This document shows, one piece after another, positions 52,231 to 61,407 of a stretch of DNA of 64,000 bases. The notes under the pieces were generated by a model that ran no database searches, was not told the origin of the DNA, and saw only the letters and a list, made by a program, of their open reading frames with translations. The translations under genes and the position numbers were made by a program. The stretch is from the NCBI GenBank assembly GCA_963813555.1, contig CAWEZX010000018.1, positions 310,001 to 374,000 of the forward strand, given 5' to 3'. The DNA is from Roseiarcus sp963813555. Lineage in GTDB: Bacteria; Pseudomonadota; Alphaproteobacteria; Rhizobiales; Beijerinckiaceae. How positions within the stretch are numbered: position 1 is the first letter of the stretch; every line of letters starts with the position of its first letter.

Positions 52231-53463
52231 ATGACCAGCGCCGCCCACCTTTCGCTGCATGTGCCCGAGCCGACCGTGCGCCCCGGCGCGCGGCCCGACT
52301 TCAGCCATGTCGGCATCGCTGAGGCGGGCGAAGTTCCCCGTCCGCCGATCGACGTCAGTTCCTCCGAGATCCGCGATTTCGCTTATACGATGATCCGCGC
52401 GCTTGACGACCACGGCGAGGCGGTCGGCGACTGGACGGGCTCGCTGAACGCTGACGAATTGCGCCAGGGCCTGCGCGACATGATGCTGACCCGCGCCTTC
52501 GACGCGCGGATGCTGTTGTCGCAGCGCCAGGGCAAGACGTCATTCTACATCACTTGCCTTGGCGAGGAGGCGATCGCGACCGCGCATCGCAAGGCGCTCG
52601 CCGAGAGCGACATGTGCTTTCCCACCTACCGGCAGCAGGGCCTGCTGATCGCCTTGGGCTGGCCGATCGTCGACATGATGTGCGAGATCTTCTCCAACGA
52701 GATGGATCATCTTAAAGGCCGCCAGCTTCCCGGGCTCTATTCGTTCAAGAAGGCCGGGTTCTTCACTGTCTCGGGCAACCTCGGCACGCAGTATCCGCAT
52801 GCGGTCGGCTGGGCGATGGCGTCAGCGATTTCGGGCGATACGCGCATCGCTTCGGGCTGGATCGGCGAAGGCGCGACGGCGGAGAGCGATTTCCATTCGG
52901 CGCTGGTGTTCGCTTCCGTCTACCGGCCGCCAGTCATTCTCAACGTCGTCAACAACCAGTGGGCGATCTCGTCCTATCAGGGCATTGCGGGGGGCGAGAG
53001 CGCCAGATTCGCCGCTCGCGCCCATGGCTTCGGCATCCCCTCCCTGCGCGTCGACGGCAACGATTATCTTGCTGTCCACGCGGCCTCGCTGTGGGCGGTC
53101 GAGCGGGCTCGCGCCAATCTGGGCCCGACCCTGATCGAATGGGTGACCTATCGCGCCGGCGCGCACTCGACCTCGGACGATCCGTCCAAATATCGCCCCA
53201 AGGACGAATGGGCCGCCTGGCCGCTGGGCGATCCGATTGAGCGGCTTAAACTTCACCTCATCCGGATCGGCGCCTGGAGCGAGGAGCGCCATCGGCAGAT
53301 GCAGGCTGAGGTCGACGCCGAGATCCTGGACGCCGCCAAGGAGGCCGAAAGCCACGGCACTCTGCACGACGGGCCGAAGCCGAGCGCGGCGACGATGTTC
53401 GAGCAGGTCTATAAGGAGATGCCGCGCCATTTGCGCGAGCAGCGCCAGCAGCTCGGAGTTTGA
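52231..53463 (+). CDS. Branched-chain 2-oxoacid dehydrogenase E1 component, alpha subunit
   Basis: 410 residues, starting MTSAAHLSLHVPEPTVRPG at 52231 after AGGATTCCTG. Thiamine-diphosphate-dependent E1-alpha features: LTRAFDARMLLSQRQGKTSFYITCLGEEAIATAHRKAL, FPTYRQQGLLIALGWP, SGNLGTQYPHAVGWAMASAISGDTRIASGWIGEGATAESDFHSAL (GDG-like ThDP motif GEG...N) and NNQWAISSYQGIAGGE. The C-terminus YRAGAHSTSDDPSKYRPKDEW is the HSTSDD phosphorylation-loop region of the branched-chain type. The E1-beta and E2 genes that normally follow are absent; the sequence after 53463 is a decayed HlyD gene. Confidence 0.9.
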   Translation: MTSAAHLSLHVPEPTVRPGARPDFSHVGIAEAGEVPRPPIDVSSSEIRDFAYTMIRALDDHGEAVGDWTGSLNADELRQGLRDMMLTRAFDARMLLSQRQGKTSFYITCLGEEAIATAHRKALAESDMCFPTYRQQGLLIALGWPIVDMMCEIFSNEMDHLKGRQLPGLYSFKKAGFFTVSGNLGTQYPHAVGWAMASAISGDTRIASGWIGEGATAESDFHSALVFASVYRPPVILNVVNNQWAISSYQGIAGGESARFAARAHGFGIPSLRVDGNDYLAVHAASLWAVERARANLGPTLIEWVTYRAGAHSTSDDPSKYRPKDEWAAWPLGDPIERLKLHLIRIGAWSEERHRQMQAEVDAEILDAAKEAESHGTLHDGPKPSAATMFEQVYKEMPRHLREQRQQLGV

Positions 53464-53700
53464 GGATGGGTTGCCGGCGGAGATTCGCTTCCCTTCTCCC
53501 TCAGGGAGAGGGGACGTCTTGCCTTGTACGCTAGATATATAATCATTTCAATGGCATATAGAAATAAATGAAGCGCTACTCGTTCTCGGGTATCAGATAG
53601 GTAGATTGCCCTGATAAGACACCGCTCCCTGATCTTTCCTGCCCGGTCGACGACCGCAGACGCTAAAGGGCCTGGCGGTCCCGTCCAATTGACATGTAGA
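53464..53700. other. Gene-free gap
   Basis: No coding sequence recognised; a locally AT-rich patch (53530-53580) that does not match a known gene or RNA. Confidence 0.3.
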
Positions 53701-54371
53701 TTACCGTTCCCTCGCCGCCTCGGAGGCAATCTTGGCGAGCGGGGAAAGAACATAGTCGATGACGCGGCGGGAGTTCGGTCTTGATTTCGACAGTGCCCGT
53801 CATGCCAGGCGTCAGCGGAATGGTCGTGCCGTCGGCATTGATCGACCTCTCATCCAGCGCGACCGTGACGGGGAAGACGAAGCTTTCCGGCTGGCCGGGC
53901 ACGGTTGCGGATGTCGACGCGGCGTTGGCAGTTGGCGTCGCGTCAGCGAGCGCGCGTTTGGCGTCTTGCTCGGCGATTGCGCCTGACGCGATCTTGACGA
54001 CCTTCCCGTGCAACACGCCAAAACGGGTGAAAGGGAAGGCGTCGACCTTGATGACAGCCTCTTGACCGACTTTAACAAAGCCGATGTCAAGATTTGCGAC
54101 CAGTGCTTCGACTTGAAGTTTGCCTCCGGCCGGCGTGATGACGGCAAGCCGCTGCCCGGTCGTCACGACCTGCCCATCGGTGGTGATGGCTGTCTGCTGA
54201 ACGACGCCGTCGATCGGCGCATAGAGCTTCGTGCGCGCAAGCCGCGCCATCGCCTTGGCGAGCGCCTGACGCGCCTCGTCTGCCTTGCGCGAAGCCTCGG
54301 CGAGCTTGTTCTGATTGTCGGCAACGAATTGCGAAATGGCCTTCGCCTTCTCGCTCGGAACCTCTTTCAGG
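53701..54371 (-). pseudogene. HlyD-family type I secretion adaptor, 3' fragment
   Basis: Reads KEVPSEKAKAISQFVADNQNKLAEASRKADEARQALAKAMARLARTKLYAPIDGVVQQTAITTDGQVVTTGQRLAVITPAGGKLQVEALVANLDIGFVKVGQEAVIKVDAFPFTRFGVLHGKVVKIASGA and on to PLTPGMTGTVEIKTE. The C-terminal RRVIDYVLSPLAKIASEAARER is in another frame because of a one-base change near 53770, with the natural stop at 53701. The 5' half is cut off by IS6 copy C at 54372. Confidence 0.85.
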
Positions 54372-55191
54372 GGCATCGTCAACTTGTTGAGCGAAGCTCG
54401 CAACGATGCTGAAATGGCGCGCCCGGGCTATGCGGCGATCTGGACGCCGGCAATGTCCTTCCACGCGTTCAGCGCGTCGGCGCGAAGCGCTCGATAGTCA
54501 GATGCTGAGAGGGCGTGGCGGGGAAAGTGGAAGAGGTTGGCGATGGGATCATGGATCGAGATGAAGCGCTGCAGTTGCCGCGGCGATTTGAACCGCTTCA
54601 TGATCCGCTCTCGCCGCCTCGTTGGCTGATGGGAATTTTCGGCTCGATTATTGAGTCCCTTATGCTGGCGATGCTCGAACTTCATGCCCATGTCCGTGCG
54701 CGCGGCGCCGTAAGAACCGAGCTTATCGGTGACCAAGACACGCGGAGCGCGGGCCTGTTTGCGGAGGAGCTTGCGAAGCAGGCGTTCGGCGGCGCCTCGG
54801 TCGCGGCGACTCTGAACCAAAGCGTCGAGGACAAAGCCGTCCTGATCGACGGCGCGCCAAAGCCAGCGCTTTTCGCCATTGATGGCGACCACGACCTCAT
54901 CGAGACGCCACTTGTCGCCGAATTGCGGCGCGCGCCGGCGCACTTCGTTGGCGAAGTCTCGGCCGAATTTCTCAGCCCAGCGCCGGACGGTTTCGTGGCT
55001 GACGATCATACCGCGGGCGGCCAGAAGATCTTCGACCATTCTCAGGCTGAGAGGGAAACGGAAATAGAGCCAAACCGCATGGGCGATGACCTCAGCGGGA
55101 AAGCGATGACCACGATAGCAGGAATTTGACGTCTGGCTCATCGCCGCCAACTAGCCCAAAACCATCGACAAATCGTCAACGTGACAGTCCC
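54372..55191 (-). mobile_element. IS6-family element, copy C (complete)
   Basis: 820 bp between GGCATCGTCAACTTGTTGAG (left) and, in reverse, GGGACTGTCACGTTGACGAT (right end at 55191). It is the reference copy for the truncated A and the interrupted B. No matching target duplication is visible at its two flanks, so one flank may have been changed by recombination between copies. Confidence 0.9.
54428..55141 (-). CDS. IS6-family DDE transposase, copy C
   Basis: About 237 residues, start at MSQTSNSCYRGHRFPAEVIAHAVWLYFRFPLSLRMVEDLLAARG. DDE core: KWRLDEVVVAINGEKRWLWRAVDQDG (Asp), RVLVTDKLGSYGAARTDMGM (Asp), NNRAENSHQPTRRRERIMKRFKSPRQ (Glu). Intact. Differs from copies A and B by only a few residues (for example R for H after KW, D for A in ARTDMG). 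Confidence 0.93.
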   Translation of the reverse strand: MSQTSNSCYRGHRFPAEVIAHAVWLYFRFPLSLRMVEDLLAARGMIVSHETVRRWAEKFGRDFANEVRRRAPQFGDKWRLDEVVVAINGEKRWLWRAVDQDGFVLDALVQSRRDRGAAERLLRKLLRKQARAPRVLVTDKLGSYGAARTDMGMKFEHRQHKGLNNRAENSHQPTRRRERIMKRFKSPRQLQRFISIHDPIANLFHFPRHALSASDYRALRADALNAWKDIAGVQIAA

Positions 55192-55301
55192 CTCAAGATG
55201 CCTGCCACGTCGCGCACGACGTCGCCGCTTAGCCCCGAAGGCAGAGCCCACGCTTTGAAATCGACCCGTAGTGTGACGACCTGACAAAGCCGTCCTGATC
55301 G

Positions 55302-55781
55302 CTATTTTTCGGCCGGTCCTGGGACGACGCTCGCTTCGACAAGGCGCATGTGCCACCCATCGGTGTCGCGCTGATAGATCGCGACAATGCGGCCATCCAC
55401 CTCGTGGAGATCGCCGTTCGCGCGCGGCGCCATCACGGAGAAGTGGGCAAGGCCATAGCCGCCATTGCCCTGGACATGGACTTCGATGACTTTGATGGCG
55501 TGGCCTCGAGCGCCAGAGGCGAAGCGGTCAGCATAGTAGGTCGCGAGCGCTTCTCGGCCACGCACGACTGAGCCGGACGGTGAGAGCAACACGCCATCTA
55601 AGGTATAGAGCGCCGCCATGGCAGCGGGCTTCTTGTCGTTATAATTGGCGTCATATTGCCGGCCAAGCTCGGTAGCCGCCTGCATCAATTCTGACTCGCT
55701 GATATCCCCCGCCGCCAGGGTAGGGGCGGCGGTAGCGCCGATCAGAACGACTAGAAGGAAATGAGCGTAAAATCTTTTCAT
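55302..55781 (-). CDS. Exported SnoaL-like/DUF4440 (NTF2-fold) protein
   Basis: 159 residues. Signal peptide MKRFYAHFLLVVLIGATAAPTLAAGD, cleavage after ALA or LAAG. The mature protein is an NTF2-like domain: LMQAATELGRQYDANYNDKKPAAMAALYTLDGVLLSPSGSVVRGREALATYYADRFASGARGHAIKVIEV and GDLHEVDGRIVAIYQRDTDGWHMRLVEASV. Such domains are small-ligand binders or accessory proteins; the role here is unknown. It follows the next gene by 17 bases on the same strand. Confidence 0.8.
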   Translation of the reverse strand: MKRFYAHFLLVVLIGATAAPTLAAGDISESELMQAATELGRQYDANYNDKKPAAMAALYTLDGVLLSPSGSVVRGREALATYYADRFASGARGHAIKVIEVHVQGNGGYGLAHFSVMAPRANGDLHEVDGRIVAIYQRDTDGWHMRLVEASVVPGPAEK

Positions 55782-55798
55782 TCTGGTCAGGATGCGAG

Positions 55799-56263
55799 CT
55801 ATTCGGTTCCCGTGACATTGGCGATCAGGCGTAACGACTGCATCGACATTTCGATCTCGCCGGTTCCGGAAAAGGAGCCTACGCGCATGACTCCGTTGAT
55901 CGGGTGCTTGCCGGGTTTGGTCGCATGAAGGGGGACCTCGAAGACCAACGAGTCTTCCTCCAGCGTCGCCGGCACCACCTTGTTATCGAAAACGACCGCA
56001 TTGTCGAGCGAAGACAACGAGACCACGCGATTGTTGTAGTGTTTGAGAATTCGATACCCGTCGCGGATCTTGAGGGTTGCGCGCAGGACAGCGGGCTCGC
56101 CGACCTTGGCCGTGACATCGGTCACTTCGATGGCATAGGCCGGCGATGTCGCCCCGACGCCGAAGTCGTCGTCCGCGCCGGCCGGACCGGCGGCGCCCAC
56201 CGCGAGAGCGGCGAAGACCAAACCGGAAAACGCTGAAGTCAGAGGAACTCGGGTACGAGACAT
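55799..56263 (-). CDS. Exported hypothetical beta-sandwich protein
   Basis: 154 residues. Signal peptide SGLVFAALAVGAAGPAGADD. The mature part (YAIEVTDVTAKVGEPAVLRATLKIRDGYRILKHYNNRVVSLSSLDNAVVFDNKVVPATLEEDSLVFEVPLHATKPGKHPINGVMRVGSF) looks like a small immunoglobulin-like or transthyretin-like domain. I do not recognise a named family. Same strand as the PQQ dehydrogenase and SnoaL-like genes, and probably part of the periplasmic oxidation system. Confidence 0.6.
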   Translation of the reverse strand: MSRTRVPLTSAFSGLVFAALAVGAAGPAGADDDFGVGATSPAYAIEVTDVTAKVGEPAVLRATLKIRDGYRILKHYNNRVVSLSSLDNAVVFDNKVVPATLEEDSLVFEVPLHATKPGKHPINGVMRVGSFSGTGEIEMSMQSLRLIANVTGTE

Positions 56264-56366
56264 GAAGATGTTTCCAAATTACACGCCGATATCTGGCGAA
56301 CTGGCCAGCCGTCAAGATTGACGGCTGGCTTCTTTTGATGCGGCGACAGAGCCGGCGCAGCGCCGT

Positions 56367-58085
56367 TCACTTCTGAACGGCGAACACCCAGACCACTCCG
56401 CCCTGCGGCACGTCTGGGTTCCAACCGACCAGATCGGCCATCAAGGTCTGCTGGAACGCCGGATCAACGCCGTAGCCGGACTCGACTGCGACGTATTGCA
56501 CGCCGTTGACTTCGAAGGTTGATGGCGGCGCCATGATGCCGGAGTTGGTGCGGAAGTGCCAAAGCTCTTCGCCCGTCTTGGCGTCATAGGCGCGGAACAT
56601 CCGATCGTTGGTGCCGCCGGCGAACAGCAGGCCGCCGCCGGTCGTCAGCACCGAACCCCAGTTCATCGAGTTCGCGTACGTATCCTTCCACACACGCTTG
56701 CCCGTGTTCGCATCGATGGCCTGCAACGCGCCGAAGAAACCCGGCTTCGTATCGACGCTGAAGTTGAAGTCGGGAATCGCCACCCCCGTCCACCATTGGC
56801 CAGGAATCCGCTCTTCGACTTTCCCTTCTAACTTGTTGCAGTGATTTTCGTTGGTCGGGATATAGACCACGCCGGTTTTCGGATCGTAAGACTCGAACGG
56901 CCAGTCCTTGCCGCCCCACAGTCCCGGACAGAACTTCGCGGCCTTGCCGGTTGCCGGCTTGTGGGCCATATCGACGTCCGGACGCCCCGTCTTCGGATCA
57001 ATGCTCTTGAAGACGTCCTGCGGGACGTAGGCTTCCGAGTCCAGGTACGAGATACTGCCGTCGCCGCCGCGCTTCAGCCAGTAGAGGTAGCCATTGCGCT
57101 GCGGGGTCAAAAGGCCCTTGATGTCGCCGCCTTTCTGGAAGTCCACCAGCATTGGCGCATTCATGGCGTCCCAGTCCCATGACTCGTTCTGGTGGTACTG
57201 GAAGTAGCCCTTGATCTTGCCGGTGTCGCCGTCCAGCGCCAGCGTCGAGCCCGTATAGAGATTGTCGCCCGGCCGCTGATCGCCAAACCAGGGCGAACCG
57301 TTTCCGACGCCCCAATAGACCGTGTTGGTGGCCGGATCGTAGTTGCCGGTGTTCCACATGGCGCCGCCGCCGGTCTTCCAGGTGTCGGGCTTCTGCCAGG
57401 TCTCGCTGCCTGGCTCGCCCGGCGCGGGGATGGAATAGGTCTTCCATGCCGATTTGCCGGTGTCCGCGTCGAACGCCTCGACAAACCCGCGTATGCCGAA
57501 CTCGCCGCCCGAGACGCCAACCAGCACCTTCCCCTTCTCGATAAGGGGCGCCATAGTCATGTAGTAACCGTCTTTCCAGTCCGCGACCTTCGCCTCCCAG
57601 GCGACTTTGCCGGTCTTGGCGTCCAACGCCACCAGCGTGGCGTCGAGCGTCGGAAAGAAGACCTTGTCGCCGTAAAGCCCGACGCCGCGGCTGGTGTTAT
57701 GGAGCGCGGCAAAGCCAGGCGGCAGCTTGCGCTTGTAGCGCCACAGCACCTCGCCACTAGCGGCATCCAGCGCCAGCACCTGACTGTATGGGGTCGCGAC
57801 AAACATCACGCCGTCGTTGACGATCGGAGGCGCCTCATGGCCGGAATCGACGCCGGTCGAAACGCTCCACACCGGCACCAGGTTCTTGACGTTTGACACA
57901 TTGACCTGGTCAAGCGGGCTATAGCTCCAGCCCGCGTAGTTGCCCCGCGTCATCAGCCAGTTTTGAGGCTCCGGATTCGCGAGTTGGGCATCGGTGACCG
58001 GTGTGTAGTCTCCGGCGTAAGCAACTTCCAAGGCGCTCGCCATCATGAGCGCCGTCAAGCTGGCGCCAAACCATAGCTTCGTCAT
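56367..58085 (-). CDS. PQQ-dependent (quinoprotein) alcohol dehydrogenase, putative lanthanide type
   Basis: 572 residues, start MTKLWFGASLTALMMASALEVAYAGD at 58085 after GGGAGGAAAGC; the first 25 residues are a Sec signal peptide. Eight-bladed propeller with repeated W-motifs (DAASGEVLWRYKR, DAKTGKVAWEAKV, DANTGKRVWKDTY, DAKTGEELWHFRT). Metal and catalytic residues visible: Glu195 in SGGEFGIRG, Asn262 in GVGNGSPWF, Asp304 in ESWDWDAMN and Asp306 two residues later, the extra Asp associated with lanthanide use. The vicinal Cys-Cys that normally sits near residue 128 is replaced by ALHNTSRG. Oxidises an alcohol in the periplasm; the substrate is unknown. Confidence 0.88.
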   Translation of the reverse strand: MTKLWFGASLTALMMASALEVAYAGDYTPVTDAQLANPEPQNWLMTRGNYAGWSYSPLDQVNVSNVKNLVPVWSVSTGVDSGHEAPPIVNDGVMFVATPYSQVLALDAASGEVLWRYKRKLPPGFAALHNTSRGVGLYGDKVFFPTLDATLVALDAKTGKVAWEAKVADWKDGYYMTMAPLIEKGKVLVGVSGGEFGIRGFVEAFDADTGKSAWKTYSIPAPGEPGSETWQKPDTWKTGGGAMWNTGNYDPATNTVYWGVGNGSPWFGDQRPGDNLYTGSTLALDGDTGKIKGYFQYHQNESWDWDAMNAPMLVDFQKGGDIKGLLTPQRNGYLYWLKRGGDGSISYLDSEAYVPQDVFKSIDPKTGRPDVDMAHKPATGKAAKFCPGLWGGKDWPFESYDPKTGVVYIPTNENHCNKLEGKVEERIPGQWWTGVAIPDFNFSVDTKPGFFGALQAIDANTGKRVWKDTYANSMNWGSVLTTGGGLLFAGGTNDRMFRAYDAKTGEELWHFRTNSGIMAPPSTFEVNGVQYVAVESGYGVDPAFQQTLMADLVGWNPDVPQGGVVWVFAVQK

Positions 58086-58159
58086 GCTTTCCTCCCTATT
58101 TAAGGCCGTCCCAGCTTCGGGATCGGCCTGGCCCAACGGGCCCTATCTCGCCCGAACCA

Positions 58160-58747
58160 TCAATCTGTTTGCCTGCCGATCGGACCATCGAATCCGCCAG
58201 CGACGATCAGTACGCCGTTCTCGCTTTTCAGCGGCAGACCCGCGAGCGGCATCGGCGCGGGTCCAAAAATCACTTTCGCGGAGTTCTTCGGATCGTACGT
58301 GGAGCCATGGCACGAGCACACCATAGCCTTCTTTTCCGTCGACCACTGGATCACCGGACAGCCTTGATGCGTGCATATGGCCGAATAGGCGACGACGCCG
58401 TCGGTCGCGAGCTTACGAGTCTGCTCATCAAGACCGTCATCGCCGACGCGGACCAAGAGCACGAGATTGAGCGGCGTCCCGTCCCGTACGAGCCCCTTAG
58501 GGTCGGCCGGATAGGTTTGCAATTGCTCGCCGCCGAGTTCCAAATCCTCGACTCGAGCGGGCTGGTCCTTCCTAGGCCCGCTCAGAAAGACGAGATGATC
58601 TCCGGACTGCGGCCCTTTTTCTGTTTCGTCGGGTTGATCGTCCGCACGCGCTGGGATGTTCAACAAAGGTGAGAGCGCGAGCGCGGCGCCAAACATGGCC
58701 TGGCGCCGGCACAATTGCAGGCCGCCAAACTCCCCGCCGTCGGCCAT
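58160..58747 (-). CDS. Exported Rieske [2Fe-2S] protein
   Basis: About 195 residues, start at 58747 after GGGAGGGACGCG. N-terminus LCRRQAMFGAALALSPLLNIPARAD is a Tat-like signal (RRQAMF). Rieske cluster motifs CTHQGCPVIQW and CSCHGSTYDP supply two Cys and two His; it ends PAPMPLAGLPLKSENGVLIVAGGF. It could pass electrons from the neighbouring periplasmic oxidoreductases; it is not part of a bc1 operon here. Confidence 0.88.
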   Translation of the reverse strand: MADGGEFGGLQLCRRQAMFGAALALSPLLNIPARADDQPDETEKGPQSGDHLVFLSGPRKDQPARVEDLELGGEQLQTYPADPKGLVRDGTPLNLVLLVRVGDDGLDEQTRKLATDGVVAYSAICTHQGCPVIQWSTEKKAMVCSCHGSTYDPKNSAKVIFGPAPMPLAGLPLKSENGVLIVAGGFDGPIGRQTD

Positions 58748-58762
58748 TCGCGTCCCTCCCAT

Positions 58763-59037
58763 TAAGCTTATTGGTATACTGACACGATTGTGATTGTCGA
58801 GACGTTTTTATCTCGTTGTCAAGAGATGATCATCAGTTTCTCGGGAGCGCATCCTGTTTGAGCACGGACGATGTCTGAAAGAGCGTTGTCGCAATCTCCC
58901 GTGCTGTGTGGCTTGTGGCGACGACTGGGCTATCAGCTCTGGCCGCGTTGCGGGCTGCGAGACGCAATCGCAAGCAACACCATTGCGATCGCAACCGCTC
59001 AGCTTGGCGCCCGTAGATAACGCCTTCGACGCGCTTA
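58763..59037. other. Intergenic region upstream of the Rieske/PQQ operon
   Basis: No gene. It should contain the promoter for the Rieske gene (minus strand). Nothing further is recognised. Confidence 0.35.
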
Positions 59038-59059
59038 GGCCGGGAGCAAGGTCCCGGCC
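59038..59059 (-). terminator. Strong stem-loop after the molybdoenzyme large-subunit gene
   Basis: GGCCGGGA (59038-59045) and TCCCGGCC (59052-59059) form a perfect 8-bp GC-rich stem. It is 18 bases beyond the stop of the minus-strand gene. The T-run typical of intrinsic terminators is weak, so termination is likely but not certain. Confidence 0.5.
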
Positions 59060-59077
59060 CGCCTTTTGGCGTTCGCT

Positions 59078-61405
59078 TTAGGCCTTGCTAGCCAACTGCT
59101 GTCCGAGCGGCAACGATCGGATGCGTTTGCCGCTCGCCGCAAAGATCGCGTTCATGAGCGCCGGCGCGACCGGCGGCACGCCGGGCTCGCCCACCCCGCC
59201 CATGTGCATATCGTAGCCATGCGGCACGATATAGACATGCGTCTCACGCGGCGCGTCGCTGATCCGCAACACAAAGTAGTCGTCGAGGTTGCTCTGCTGG
59301 ACCCTCCCGTTCTTGAACGAGATTTCGTTGAGCAAGCCCACCCCGAGGCCCATGACGACCGCTCCCTCGAATTGAGAGCGGACGCGATCCGGGTTCACGA
59401 TCGGGCCGCAATCAACGGCGATGTCGACCCGGGGCACGGTGACGTTGCCCTTCTCGTCAACCGCGGCTTCGATGACGGCCGCGACGTAGCTCACAAAACT
59501 GCGATGGACGGCTAAGCCAAGGCCATGACCTTTCGGAACTTGGCGGGTGACCCAACCCGCTTTCTCGGTCACCAGTTCGACGACGTTGCGCAGCCGGCCG
59601 GTGTCGATCGGATAGACCTCCGGATTCTCTCCGTAGTCCCAGAAGTTCTTCACCTTCTGAGGCACGTCGAGGATGCGAGGGGGGCCGATCAGATCGAGCA
59701 GGAACGCCTTCTGATCCTTGCCCGCCTTAGAAGCGAGTTCGGCGACGAAGGATTGAATCGCAAACCCGTGCGGCACGTTCGAAACGGAACGCCACCAGCC
59801 AACCTTGGTGTGCGCTTCGGCCTCGCCGTTCTCGATGCTGATATTGTCGATAGCGAAGGGCATGTCGACGAGGCCCATTCCCTGCTCGAGCGGCGCTTCA
59901 TGCTTGGGATCGGCCACGAAGAGCGCGAAGATCGTCGGCGCGACGCTGTTATGCCGCCATGCAACCACCTTGCCGTCCTTGTCCAGCCCCGCCTCGAGGC
60001 GCTCGACCGACACCGTATGGTAGAAGTCGTTGTGGATGTCATCCTCGCGAGTCCAAACGACCTTGACCGGGGCTCCGCCAATCGCCTTTGAGCACAAAGC
60101 CGCTTCGACCGCGAAGTCCGGCTTCGACTTGCGGCCGAAACCTCCGCCCAAAAGGGTCACGTTGACGGTAACGTTTTCGGGCGGAAGCGCCAGATATGAG
60201 GCGACCATATCATGTGCGGCCTGCGGGCTTTGCACGCTCGTCCAGACTTCGGCCTTGCCGTCGACGATTCGGCAGGTCGCGGACGGAGGCTCCATCGTCG
60301 CGTGCGCGTTGTGAGGAATGTAATACTCGGCCTCGATTTTCTTGTCCGCGCTGGCATATGCGGCGGCGAAGTCGCCATCACTACGGAGGACCTTGCCAGG
60401 CTGTCTAGCGGTCGCCTCCATCGCCGCGCGGTAGGCCTGCGAGTCGTAGGTCGCGTGCGGGCCATCGTCCCATTGGATTTTAAGCGCCTTGCGGCCCTTA
60501 ATCGCAGCCCAGGTGTTGTCGGCGATAATTGCGATTCCCCCTGACGGCTGGAATTTCATGGGGTAGGACGGCGCGGGGATCTCAACGACCTGGACAACGC
60601 CGGGCACCTTTTTGGCGTCCGTCGCGTCGTAGGACGCGACCTTGCCCCCCATCACCGCCGGCCGCGCGACGACCGCGTACTTCTGCCCGGGCAAGCGGAT
60701 ATCCTGTCCATAGGTGGCGCGGCCGGTCGTGATGTTGAAGCCGTCGACAATATTGGTCCCTTCCTTGCCGATGTAGCGGAACTGCGAAGGGTCCTTGAGC
60801 TTCAAGGTGGCGGTCGCGGGCACGTCCAATTTAGCGGCGTCGGCGGCGATGTCGCCGTAGCCGAGCTTCTTGCCGGTCGACTTCTGAATGACCTCGTGGT
60901 TCTTCGCCTCGACATCGGAAACGTCGACGCCCCACCGCTTGGCCGCGGCCTCTTCCAGCATCATGCGCGCTGCCGCGCCGACTTGCCGCATCGGCACGAA
61001 GCCGTGACGCGTCGAACGCGAGCCGTCGGTATCCTGGTTGCCGTAACGAACCTCGTCGCCCACCGCCTGAGCGACTTTCACCCGAGCCCAGTCGGCGTCG
61101 AGTTCGTCGGCGACGATCAGCGGCATGCCCGTCCGCACGCCCGTGCCCATGTCGGAGCGATTGCAGACGATGGTGACGGTTCCGTCCGGCGCAATCGACA
61201 CGAACACCTTAGGATTGTTCACCGAGCCGTGCGGCATGCCGTCGGCGCCCCATTTGGGGGCATCGGCCGCCAGCGCCGGACGAGACGGCATTACGTGCAC
61301 GGCGAGCACAAGGCCTGTCGTTGAAAGAATCCCCTTCAGAACGCCACGCCGACTGACATTCTCGATGCCAGATGTCGACACGATTTCGCGAATGTGCTTG
61401 GTCAT
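59078..61405 (-). CDS. Molybdopterin-binding aldehyde/isoquinoline-type oxidoreductase, large subunit (IorB-like)
   Basis: 775 residues. The N-terminus SRRGVLKGILSTTGLVLAVHVM is a Tat signal, so the enzyme works in the periplasm. Two copies of the aldehyde-oxidase/xanthine-dehydrogenase fold: NRSDMGTGVRTGMPLIVADELDADW, LLGGGFGRKSKPDFAVEAALCSKAIGGAPVKVVWTREDDIHNDF (molybdopterin contacts), and VGEPGVPPVAPALMNAIFAASGKRIRSLPL with the catalytic Glu. It starts two bases after the small-subunit stop. Together with the small subunit it forms a two-subunit enzyme that uses cytochrome-like acceptors. Possible role: oxidation of the aldehyde made by the PQQ dehydrogenase. Confidence 0.9.
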   Translation of the reverse strand: MTKHIREIVSTSGIENVSRRGVLKGILSTTGLVLAVHVMPSRPALAADAPKWGADGMPHGSVNNPKVFVSIAPDGTVTIVCNRSDMGTGVRTGMPLIVADELDADWARVKVAQAVGDEVRYGNQDTDGSRSTRHGFVPMRQVGAAARMMLEEAAAKRWGVDVSDVEAKNHEVIQKSTGKKLGYGDIAADAAKLDVPATATLKLKDPSQFRYIGKEGTNIVDGFNITTGRATYGQDIRLPGQKYAVVARPAVMGGKVASYDATDAKKVPGVVQVVEIPAPSYPMKFQPSGGIAIIADNTWAAIKGRKALKIQWDDGPHATYDSQAYRAAMEATARQPGKVLRSDGDFAAAYASADKKIEAEYYIPHNAHATMEPPSATCRIVDGKAEVWTSVQSPQAAHDMVASYLALPPENVTVNVTLLGGGFGRKSKPDFAVEAALCSKAIGGAPVKVVWTREDDIHNDFYHTVSVERLEAGLDKDGKVVAWRHNSVAPTIFALFVADPKHEAPLEQGMGLVDMPFAIDNISIENGEAEAHTKVGWWRSVSNVPHGFAIQSFVAELASKAGKDQKAFLLDLIGPPRILDVPQKVKNFWDYGENPEVYPIDTGRLRNVVELVTEKAGWVTRQVPKGHGLGLAVHRSFVSYVAAVIEAAVDEKGNVTVPRVDIAVDCGPIVNPDRVRSQFEGAVVMGLGVGLLNEISFKNGRVQQSNLDDYFVLRISDAPRETHVYIVPHGYDMHMGGVGEPGVPPVAPALMNAIFAASGKRIRSLPLGQQLASKA

Positions 61406-61407
61406 GG

